From an uncultured Mollicutes bacterium (GTDB lineage Bacteria > Bacillota_I > Bacilli_A > RFN20 > CAG-826), in assembly GCA_900540385.1 (NCBI GenBank), contig UQFY01000028.1, positions 1-14,307 of the forward strand: 14,307 bases of DNA. Direction: 5' to 3'. How positions within the stretch are numbered: the stretch's first letter is position 1; every line of letters begins with the position of its first letter. The position numbers and the translations under genes were made by a program. The notes under the pieces were generated by a model. The model saw only the letters and a list, made by a program, of their open reading frames with translations, had not been told where the DNA came from and ran no database searches. Positions 6,340-13,369 of this stretch are shown in pieces.

Positions 6340-6648
6340 ATGGAAGAAAGTTTGCATGCAAGATTAAAGGCAAAGATGAAAGAAAAAGGCCTTTCCCAAC
6401 GACAGCTTTCTTTGAAAACAGGAATTTCTGAGGCGGCTATATGTAAATATGTTTCAGGAGCAAGAACCCCACATATTGAAATCATTGGAAAGATTGCAGA
6501 AGCTCTAGGAGTGACTTCCGATTATCTTCTTGGCATCGAAAAGAAAAGCGAGCCATATGAAAAGATCGCAAACTGCATTAAAGAGAACAAAGCGTCTTTG
6601 ACTTCGGAAGAAAAAATGTCTTTAATTTTACTTATAAGTGAAAAATAA
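6340..6648 (+). CDS. Xre-family helix-turn-helix regulator
   Basis: This small DNA-binding protein is 102 residues long. Residues about 5-65 form a Cro/C1-type HTH_3 domain: LKAKMKEKGLSQRQLSLKTGISEAAICKYVSG, with SEAAICKYVSG as the recognition helix, followed by the typical ALGVTSDYLLG end. The remaining 37 residues are a helical tail without a recognised sensor domain. The frame is open upstream to 6265, but I place the start at 6340: the domain begins right after it, the upstream codons lie in the terminator and promoter, and the ATG has leaderless spacing from TATAAT. It is the first gene of a two-gene operon with the hydrolase, 11 nt away, so it may control itself or that hydrolase. A stand-alone phage-repressor origin is possible, but no phage genes are nearby. 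Confidence 0.9.
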   Translation: MEESLHARLKAKMKEKGLSQRQLSLKTGISEAAICKYVSGARTPHIEIIGKIAEALGVTSDYLLGIEKKSEPYEKIANCIKENKASLTSEEKMSLILLISEK

Positions 6649-6659
6649 GGGGGACGTAT

Positions 6660-7526
6660 ATGAAAGTAACCAATATTGACCTTTACAAATACTTCAACTG
6701 GCCTAAGCCAAATAAGGCTGCAAAAGGAATCCTACACGGTATCTTCTTTGATAAAGAAACCGATGGGGATTTAGAAGTTAACAAGAAACGTCTCCGCCCA
6801 ATGATGCTTATCTTTCCAGGCGGAGCTTACACCTCCGTTTCTCAAAGAGAGGCGACCCCTGTGTGTGTTTCCTTTTTGAAATACGGTTTTAATTGTTTCT
6901 ATTTAGAATACTCAACCGCGCCAAAGAATCGTTATCCAACGATGCTTATTGAAGCTATGATGGCTTTAACGTATCTCTATAAGAAAGCCAAGGATTTTTA
7001 TTCCGATCCAAATAAGATTACTTTATGCGGTTTCTCTGCTGGAGGGCATTTAGTTGGCATGTTATCTTCTTTACAGAAAGAAGAAAGAGAACTATTTTAT
7101 CCGCTTGATAAATGCGGGGCCCATGCGAAAGCAGCAATCTTCTCTTATCCTGCTTTAACGGAAGATACTAATGGGGGAACTATAAATAATCTTCTTGGAG
7201 AGGATTTCCCAAATAAAGCGGCCTTTTCCATCATCAATAGAGCAAGAGAAGACTTCTTGCCATCCTTTATTTGGGCGACTAAAGAGGATAGTTGTGTAAA
7301 TCCTTACACCAATGCGGAAGCCCTTAAAAAGAAACTGGACTCTTACCATGTTCCAAATGAATTTGTTTTATTCCCAAAGGGAAGCCATGGTCTTTCTACA
7401 TGTGATATCAATACTCAGACCTCTCTAAACGCCTATGATGAACTATCTGATACGGTAGGCACATGGGTGAGAAAAGCCAATGATTTCTTGCTTGAAATTG
7501 GAGCGGGCTTAACGGATAAAAAATAA
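6660..7526 (+). CDS. Alpha/beta hydrolase, carboxylesterase-like
   Basis: A cytosolic esterase of the alpha/beta hydrolase fold, 288 residues, without a signal peptide. The sequence shows an oxyanion-hole block LIFPGGAY (50-57), comparable to the HGGG of the hormone-sensitive-lipase/BD-FAE group, the nucleophile elbow GFSAGG (Ser126), an acidic residue in ATKEDSCVN (Asp210) and a catalytic His in KGSHGLS (His243). All three triad residues are therefore present in the expected order. The substrate is unknown; relatives act on acetylated sugars and small esters. AGGGGG (6648-6653), partly in the stop codon of the upstream regulator gene, gives a Shine-Dalgarno sequence 6 nt before the ATG. It is the second gene of the operon started at 6340. 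Confidence 0.92.
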   Translation: MKVTNIDLYKYFNWPKPNKAAKGILHGIFFDKETDGDLEVNKKRLRPMMLIFPGGAYTSVSQREATPVCVSFLKYGFNCFYLEYSTAPKNRYPTMLIEAMMALTYLYKKAKDFYSDPNKITLCGFSAGGHLVGMLSSLQKEERELFYPLDKCGAHAKAAIFSYPALTEDTNGGTINNLLGEDFPNKAAFSIINRAREDFLPSFIWATKEDSCVNPYTNAEALKKKLDSYHVPNEFVLFPKGSHGLSTCDINTQTSLNAYDELSDTVGTWVRKANDFLLEIGAGLTDKK

Positions 7527-7559
7527 AAATATCCCTCAGAAAACTGGGGGGGGATATTT
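7527..7559. terminator. Bidirectional terminator, hydrolase gene and tRNA-Pro
   Basis: AAATATCCC (7527-7535) pairs with GGGATATTT (7551-7559). It starts right after the hydrolase stop codon and, on the minus strand, lies 10 nt beyond the tRNA-Pro CCA end and is followed there by a run of T. The loop contains a run of eight G, part of which could extend the stem. Confidence 0.75.
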
Positions 7560-7568
7560 CAATCTTTC

Positions 7569-7645
7569 TGGTCGGAACGATGGGATTTGAACCCATGACC
7601 CCTTGGTCCCTAACCAAGTGCACTACCAAGCTGTGCTACGTCCCG
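7569..7645 (-). tRNA. tRNA-Pro, anticodon AGG
   Basis: A complete 77-nt cloverleaf with CCA folds on the minus strand: acceptor CGGGACG/CGTTCCG (one G-U), D-stem GCAC/GTGC, anticodon stem CTTGG/CCAAG with loop TTAGGGA, and T-arm ATGGG-TTCAAAT-CCCAT. The loop gives anticodon AGG with G at position 37. Most bacterial proline tRNAs that read this box carry TGG; A34 would need conversion to inosine or unusual wobble. The gene has its own -10 box and ends at the shared terminator. Confidence 0.95.
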
Positions 7646-7655
7646 AGCGCTATTT

Positions 7656-7661
7656 ATTATA
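7656..7661 (-). promoter_or_regulatory. -10 box of tRNA-Pro
   Basis: TATAAT on the minus strand ends 10 nt before the tRNA's first base. The -35 is unclear. Transcription would start only a few bases upstream of the mature 5' end. Confidence 0.55.
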
Positions 7662-7752
7662 TCCATTTGTCTTCTTTTTCGCATTGAAAAAAGAAGGAAG
7701 ATGAAAAAAGCATATTAAAAGCGTGCATAATGAATTAAAAAAGTATTTAGAA

Positions 7753-7758
7753 TATAAT
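7753..7758 (+). promoter_or_regulatory. -10 box of the uvrA operon, leaderless spacing
   Basis: TATAAT lies 9 nt before the ATG at 7768. No Shine-Dalgarno sequence precedes the ATG. An in-frame GTG at 7723 lies upstream of this box and would add residues that UvrA proteins lack, so the ATG and a leaderless start fit better. Confidence 0.5.
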
Positions 7759-7767
7759 TCTAACGTT

Positions 7768-10623
7768 ATGGATAGCAGAAAATATATTATCGTTAAAGGC
7801 GCAAGAGAAAATAACCTAAAAAACATTGATGTTAGTATTCCAAAAGAAACATTGACGGTCTTCACTGGTTTAAGTGGTTCAGGCAAATCCACATTGGCTT
7901 TCGATACCATTTATGCGGAAGGACAAAGAAGATACGTCGAATCCCTTTCTCCATACGCTCGTCAATTTCTTGGTGGAGTTGATAAACCGGATGTAGATTC
8001 TATCGATGGACTTTCTCCTGCTATTTCTATTGATCAAAAGACAACTTCCCATAACCCTCGTTCCACCGTTGGAACTGTAACGGAGATATACGATTTTCTT
8101 CGTCTTTTATATGGTCGAATCGGTGTTCCTTATTGCCCAGAACATCATGTGCCAATTATTGCTTTTTCACCTGCTAAGATGACAGATATGGTGCTTGCTT
8201 ATCCAGAAGGCAGCAAACTTCAAATCCTTGCACCTGTAGTCAAACATGAAAAAGGCTGGCATAAAGATGTTATCGAAAACATTAAGAAAGCAGGATTTGC
8301 ACGTGTCCGTATCGATGGAGAATTCCTTCTTATTGAAGAAGTCAAAGAACTTGATAAAAATAAAAGACACGACATCGATATCGTTATCGATCGCTTACTT
8401 GTCCGTAATGATATCCGTTCTCGCGTGGCAGAAGATATCGATCTTGCTCTCAATTACGGGCATGGTTATGTCATTCTCTATACGGAAAATGGCGAAAAAC
8501 TTATTTCTAGCAACCATACGTGCCCGATATGTGGTTTTTCTGTGCCAAAACTTGAACCACGTTTATTCTCTTTCAATGCTCCACAAGGTTCTTGTCCAAC
8601 ATGCCATGGTTTAGGCATATCACGTTCTGTGAGCGAAGATTTATTAATCCCTGATCCAAGCAAAAGCATTTCCCAAGGCGCTATCCGTTATTTTAAAAAC
8701 ACGGTTAACACGACTAATTTGGAATGGCAGGAATTCAAATATCTTTTAGATGCCTACAAGATACCTTTGGATGTTCCCTATAAAGATTTGACTTCGAAAC
8801 AAAAACAAATATTGCTATATGGGTCGGATAAACCCTTAGATCATACGTTAACTAGCGCGAGTGGGAACGTGACCCACAAGAGAGGGTATGTCGAAGGAAT
8901 TAAAACCTTTATTGAGAGAAGATATCGCGAATCTACCTCAAAATGGATGTTGCCTTTTTATGAATCTTTTATGAAAGATACTGTTTGTGAGACTTGCCAT
9001 GGGGCTCGTTTAAGCAAAGAAGCTCTTTCTGTTTTAGTGAATGGATTAAACATCTATCAAGTTACTCAACTAACAATCGATAAATTAATTCTTTGGATAA
9101 AAGACACACGTAGTAAGCTAAATGCAAACGAAATGGCTATTGCTCGTCTTGTTTTGCAAGAGATTGAAAACCGTGCTCAATTTTTAGCGGACGTTGGAAT
9201 TGATTATTTAACCTTGGACCGTTTGGCAATGACTCTTTCTGGAGGAGAGGCCCAACGTATTCGTTTAGCCACCCAAATTGGTTCAAAACTATCGGGTGTC
9301 CTCTATGTTTTAGATGAGCCTTCCATTGGACTTCATCAAAGAGATAACGACAAACTCATCCACACCATGAAAGAAATGAGAGATTTAGGAAACACTCTTA
9401 TTGTCGTGGAACATGATGAAGATACGATGCGTCAAGCAGACTATCTTGTGGATATTGGTCCAGGAGCGGGGGTTCATGGTGGAGAAGTGGTTGCATCCGG
9501 AACGCCAGAAGAGGTTATGAAGAATCCCTCTTCAATAACAGGAGACTATCTTGCCGGAAGAAAATTTATTCCAATCCCAAAAAGCAGAAGAAAAGGAAAT
9601 GGCAAAAAGATTTCCTTAAAAGGATGTTCTTGCCACAACCTAAAGAACATCGATGTGGATTTCCCTTTAGGAAAACTTATCCTTGTCACGGGTGTTTCTG
9701 GCTCTGGAAAATCTTCGCTTATTAATGAAACCTTAGAAAAGATTTTGGCTAAAAAAATCAACAAGGAAGATTGCACACCAGGCCCATATAAGAGCGTTAC
9801 CGGTCTTCAATACGTAGACAAAGTCGTTAATGTTGATCAACAACCAATTGGCAGGACTCCTCGTTCTAATCCTGCAACATATATCAAACTATTTGATGAT
9901 ATTCGTGCCCTTTTTGCTGAAACAAATGAAGCAAAGGAAAGAGGATTCGACAAAGGAAGGTTCTCTTTCAACGTTCCTGGTGGACGATGCGAGAAATGCC
10001 AAGGGGCAGGGGTTACTTGTGTTTCAATGAATTTCTTGCCGGACGTCTATGTGAAATGCGATGAATGCGATGGCAAACGTTATAACCAAGAAACTCTTTC
10101 TTGTTATTACAAAGGCAAAAACATCTATGACGTACTAGAAATGCGTGTAGAGGAAGCGATGCATTTCTTTGAAAACCGCCCCATCATTTATCGAAGAATC
10201 AAAGCGTTAAATGACGTAGGTCTTGGCTATATTAAACTTGGTCAGCCTGCTACAACCTTATCCGGTGGAGAGGCTCAACGTGTTAAATTAGCGAATGAAC
10301 TTCAAAAACGTCCAACTGGGAAAACCGTTTATATTCTCGATGAACCAACCACAGGGCTTCATACGGATGACGTCAAACGTTTGATCCATGTTCTAGAAAA
10401 CCTTGTTGACCATGGTGATACCGTTATTGTAATCGAACACAACCTCGATATGATTAAAGTGGCTGATTACATCATTGATATCGGCCCAGAAGGTGGATAT
10501 AGAGGGGGAAATGTCGTTGCAACAGGTACTCCTGAAGAAATTGCAGACAATCCTGATAGTTACACTGGGAAATATCTTAAGCCTTTGCTTGAAAAAGCAA
10601 AAAAGAACAATCAATATGAATAA
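7768..10623 (+). CDS. uvrA: UvrA, excinuclease ABC subunit A
   Basis: UvrA is the ATP-driven damage-recognition subunit of nucleotide excision repair. It works as a dimer that loads UvrB on distorted DNA. The 951 residues contain both ABC ATPase modules. Walker A motifs are GLSGSGKST (Lys40) and GVSGSGKSS (Lys648), and the signature LSGGEAQR occurs near 490 and 831, followed by VLDEPS and ILDEPT Walker B motifs. Zinc-binding Cys pairs are present: CPIC (252, 255) with CPTC (276, 279), and CEKC (741, 744) with CDEC (764, 767). The start at 7768 gives MDSRKYIIVKGARENNLKN, which matches the normal UvrA beginning. It heads the uvrA-lgt-trxB-whiA operon. uvrB, which often precedes uvrA in Bacillota, is not in the window. 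Confidence 0.98.
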   Translation: MDSRKYIIVKGARENNLKNIDVSIPKETLTVFTGLSGSGKSTLAFDTIYAEGQRRYVESLSPYARQFLGGVDKPDVDSIDGLSPAISIDQKTTSHNPRSTVGTVTEIYDFLRLLYGRIGVPYCPEHHVPIIAFSPAKMTDMVLAYPEGSKLQILAPVVKHEKGWHKDVIENIKKAGFARVRIDGEFLLIEEVKELDKNKRHDIDIVIDRLLVRNDIRSRVAEDIDLALNYGHGYVILYTENGEKLISSNHTCPICGFSVPKLEPRLFSFNAPQGSCPTCHGLGISRSVSEDLLIPDPSKSISQGAIRYFKNTVNTTNLEWQEFKYLLDAYKIPLDVPYKDLTSKQKQILLYGSDKPLDHTLTSASGNVTHKRGYVEGIKTFIERRYRESTSKWMLPFYESFMKDTVCETCHGARLSKEALSVLVNGLNIYQVTQLTIDKLILWIKDTRSKLNANEMAIARLVLQEIENRAQFLADVGIDYLTLDRLAMTLSGGEAQRIRLATQIGSKLSGVLYVLDEPSIGLHQRDNDKLIHTMKEMRDLGNTLIVVEHDEDTMRQADYLVDIGPGAGVHGGEVVASGTPEEVMKNPSSITGDYLAGRKFIPIPKSRRKGNGKKISLKGCSCHNLKNIDVDFPLGKLILVTGVSGSGKSSLINETLEKILAKKINKEDCTPGPYKSVTGLQYVDKVVNVDQQPIGRTPRSNPATYIKLFDDIRALFAETNEAKERGFDKGRFSFNVPGGRCEKCQGAGVTCVSMNFLPDVYVKCDECDGKRYNQETLSCYYKGKNIYDVLEMRVEEAMHFFENRPIIYRRIKALNDVGLGYIKLGQPATTLSGGEAQRVKLANELQKRPTGKTVYILDEPTTGLHTDDVKRLIHVLENLVDHGDTVIVIEHNLDMIKVADYIIDIGPEGGYRGGNVVATGTPEEIADNPDSYTGKYLKPLLEKAKKNNQYE

Positions 10624-10635
10624 GGAGAAACCTTC

Positions 10636-12456
10636 ATGATGACCACTTTCGGAATTATTGCTCTTGTCCTCGGGATTTTGCTCATTGCTGTAAGCTTTTC
10701 GTTTTTGATTAAAGACACTTATTCTTTTTGCAAAAATTCCATTCTTGTTCGTTTAGAGAAAAAAGAGGTCATACGTTATGCAATTTACGCTCTCGGAAGT
10801 GCCGTTGGCTTTACTCTTCTTTTCCTTTCGATCTATCTTCTTCATCCTGAGTGGGCGAGTATAACAAAACATACAACGGGCGTTTACGAAGGTGAAAGCA
10901 TCAATTATGTTGGTAATTATGTTTTAACATTGATCGGTTCTTTCTTTTTCGGAGGGGCTCTTGCTGTTTTCGTTCCTTCTTTTTGGATTTATCTTGCGAA
11001 AGAGAATATCAACGAGAATCAAAAGAAATGGGTTCGAATTCTCTACTATGTCTCCATCCCTTTTCTCTTTTTCTCTTTTTGGATGTGGTCTGAGGGATTA
11101 GCGAATTATATTTACTACCCTCTCCCAAATGGCTTTGCGATTAATAATGATGGTTTTGTAATTACCACTTCTAAAAATAAAGCCGAGGGCTTTCATATTG
11201 CTTTCTATGGCATTGTGATTCTTCTTGGCGCCTTGATGTGCCTTTTCCTCTCCGATCAAAGAATGTACCGTCGTTATCATAAACACGGTCTTCTCGAAAT
11301 GATTTTTATCGTCGCTTTTCCTGCCGGTATCCTCGGTGCCCGTGTTTGGTATGTTGTCGGTAACTGGTCTAGGGAATTTGCTCATCGTGAGTTCTATCAC
11401 GTTTTTGAAATTTGGAATGGTGGTTTAACCATCTTAGGCGGGGCTTTCTTTGGCATCCTTGTGGGTGCTTTAATGGCCAAGCATTCCAAAAAAGGAATAG
11501 ATGCTAGATGGGCAGTTGATGAAGTGGTTCCAACCGTTTTAATTGGACAAGCCATTGGACGTTGGGGAAATTTCTTCAACAATGAAGTTTATGGTCGTGC
11601 TGTATCAGTAGATTATTTCCGCTGGCTTCCTACGTGGTTGGTTGAGCAAATGCATATCTCTACTTCTAGCTCTTCTTCTCTCACTGCAGGGCCAGGAATG
11701 ATATACGTCCCTCTCTTTTTGATTGAAAGCGTTCTTTCTATCATCGGATATTTCTTTATTCAATACGTGGTCGGTCTTCTTTTGAAAAAATGGACATCCA
11801 AAGGAGATAGAGTTGGCTGCTATTTCTTGTGGTATGGTCTTGTTCGTTTTATCTTAGAGCCTTTCCGTGATAGTAACTTCAATATGGGTACGGATAATGC
11901 TTGGAGCATATGTAACTCCCTTATCTATGTTTTGATAGGCGTTATCATCATTGTTGCCGCCCATTTGCATGATTACTATATGAATAACAAAAAGGGAGAT
12001 TTCTTCCCACTTGTATCGGCCACTCTTCTTTTACCAACCTTTCTTTTCCCTCTCCTACCATCTTTAACAACCTCTTCGATGCGCGATGGTGAAGGGGAGA
12101 TCCATTCTTATGGAGGGTATCAACTTATTTTGAAAGGAGAAACCCCTCTTTTCTTAGCTGCATTTATCATTTTGTTTGTTGCGACACTCGTTTTTGCTGT
12201 CTCTTATTTTATTTTGAAGAAGAACAAGAAAAAAGGATATTATTGCCTTTTAGGCGGAACCATTCTCTCATTCGTTGGAACCCTGCTTTACCTTTTTGGG
12301 AAAAATGTGAATCATTTTGATACGAAACTATATATTAATCTCTCTTACGGATTCGTTCTTTCTGCTGCGTTTGCCTTTATGGCTCTTGCCATTGGTCTAA
12401 TTTATCTAAGAGACACGAGAATTCTAGAAAAAGAGGAGGAGAAGACATATGCGTGA
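10636..12456 (+). CDS. lgt: Prolipoprotein diacylglyceryl transferase, enlarged form
   Basis: Lgt is a membrane enzyme that moves diacylglycerol from phosphatidylglycerol to the lipobox Cys of prelipoproteins. The core lies at residues about 185-445: the opening FHIAFYGIVI, GARVWYVVGNW, the signature GQAIGRWGNFFNNE (304-317, Arg309) and RFILEPFR (404-411). At 606 residues the protein is about twice the usual 260-300. Some 185 extra N-terminal residues hold about four membrane segments (near 4-24, 46-70, 94-120, 132-152), and about 160 extra C-terminal residues hold four more (near 458-476, 504-526, 534-554, 568-591). The position of the His of the HGG motif, important in E. coli, is Leu267 (ILGG). 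The Shine-Dalgarno AAGGAG (10622-10627) overlaps the uvrA stop, supporting this start. The 3' end overlaps trxB by 8 nt. The core assignment is firm; the role of the extra segments is unknown. Confidence 0.93.
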   Translation: MMTTFGIIALVLGILLIAVSFSFLIKDTYSFCKNSILVRLEKKEVIRYAIYALGSAVGFTLLFLSIYLLHPEWASITKHTTGVYEGESINYVGNYVLTLIGSFFFGGALAVFVPSFWIYLAKENINENQKKWVRILYYVSIPFLFFSFWMWSEGLANYIYYPLPNGFAINNDGFVITTSKNKAEGFHIAFYGIVILLGALMCLFLSDQRMYRRYHKHGLLEMIFIVAFPAGILGARVWYVVGNWSREFAHREFYHVFEIWNGGLTILGGAFFGILVGALMAKHSKKGIDARWAVDEVVPTVLIGQAIGRWGNFFNNEVYGRAVSVDYFRWLPTWLVEQMHISTSSSSSLTAGPGMIYVPLFLIESVLSIIGYFFIQYVVGLLLKKWTSKGDRVGCYFLWYGLVRFILEPFRDSNFNMGTDNAWSICNSLIYVLIGVIIIVAAHLHDYYMNNKKGDFFPLVSATLLLPTFLFPLLPSLTTSSMRDGEGEIHSYGGYQLILKGETPLFLAAFIILFVATLVFAVSYFILKKNKKKGYYCLLGGTILSFVGTLLYLFGKNVNHFDTKLYINLSYGFVLSAAFAFMALAIGLIYLRDTRILEKEEEKTYA

Positions 12457-13369
12457 GACAGATGCTGTAATCGTTGGCGCAGGTCCTGCTGGGATTACGG
12501 CCGCTTTATATTTAAAACGAGCTAACGCCTCCTTCCTTTGGCTAGAAAAGAGTGCCCCCGGTGGCAAACTTTTGAATATCTCGGAAGTGGATAATTATCC
12601 AGGTCTTCCCCATCAAGATGGCTTCTCCTTAGCGACAAACCTTTTAAAATCCGCTTATGATGCTGGAGCAAAAATCGAAACCCTGGGAGTTGAGCAAATC
12701 CAAAAAGAAGGGGATACGTATATCATTTCAACGAATAAAGAAGACATACGTTGCAAAACGGTGTTGGTTGCTACTGGTTTAGCGAACATCCCAACGATTC
12801 CCGGAGAAAAAGAATTTTTCGGCAAAGGGGTGTCCTATTGTGCGACATGTGATGGCCCTCTTTTAAAGAATAAGGTGGCCGTCATTTACGGAAATGGGGA
12901 CCGTGTTCTCGAAGAAGGCCTCTATTTAGCCAACATTGTGAAACGTCTTTATCTTTTATGTCCGAATGAAACGTATCAAGGGAATGAAACTCTTTTGGAA
13001 AAGTTGAAAGAAAAAGATAACGTAACCTACTTGCCTTCTTCAAAAATCCTTTCTATTCAAGGAGATTTCCGTGTCACTTCCATTCGTTATTCTTCAAAAG
13101 AGGAAGAACATGTATTAGAAACCAACATGGTTTTTCCTTTTGCGGGGGAGAAAAGCGCAATTCAATTTCTTTCTACCTTGCCTGTCCTTATGGAAAAAGG
13201 CTTTATTGTTGTAGATGATAAGAACATGAGCAATATTCCTGGCCTTTTTGCGGCAGGGGATATCGTGAAAAAACGTTTAAGACAGGTAGTAACCGCGGCA
13301 AGCGATGGCGCTATCGCTTCCACAGGCATCCTTTCTTATCTTCATTCCCTTAAGAGAAACGCCAAATGA
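12449..13369 (+). CDS. trxB: Thioredoxin reductase homologue lacking the usual NADPH motifs
   Basis: This is a flavoprotein disulfide reductase of 306 residues, the normal TrxB length. The FAD motif GAGPAG (10-15), the redox pair CATC (Cys131, Cys134) and the C-terminal FAD block LFAAGD (267-271) with RQV are intact. The NADPH site is not: the usual GGGDSA reads GNGDRV (148-153), and the HRR stretch that holds the NADPH 2'-phosphate reads LLCPNE (169-174). Known ferredoxin-dependent flavin thioredoxin reductases of clostridia also lack these motifs, so another electron donor is plausible, with PFOR in the same genome as a ferredoxin source. That donor is an inference. AGGAGGAG (12434-12441) is a strong Shine-Dalgarno sequence 7 nt before the ATG. 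The gene overlaps lgt by 8 nt and whiA by 4 nt, which suggests translational coupling. Confidence 0.92.
   Translation: MRETDAVIVGAGPAGITAALYLKRANASFLWLEKSAPGGKLLNISEVDNYPGLPHQDGFSLATNLLKSAYDAGAKIETLGVEQIQKEGDTYIISTNKEDIRCKTVLVATGLANIPTIPGEKEFFGKGVSYCATCDGPLLKNKVAVIYGNGDRVLEEGLYLANIVKRLYLLCPNETYQGNETLLEKLKEKDNVTYLPSSKILSIQGDFRVTSIRYSSKEEEHVLETNMVFPFAGEKSAIQFLSTLPVLMEKGFIVVDDKNMSNIPGLFAAGDIVKKRLRQVVTAASDGAIASTGILSYLHSLKRNAK

Noticed and set aside
7723..7767. Upstream GTG start for uvrA
   Set aside because: It adds 15 residues not seen in UvrA proteins, has no Shine-Dalgarno sequence, and lies upstream of the likely -10 box.
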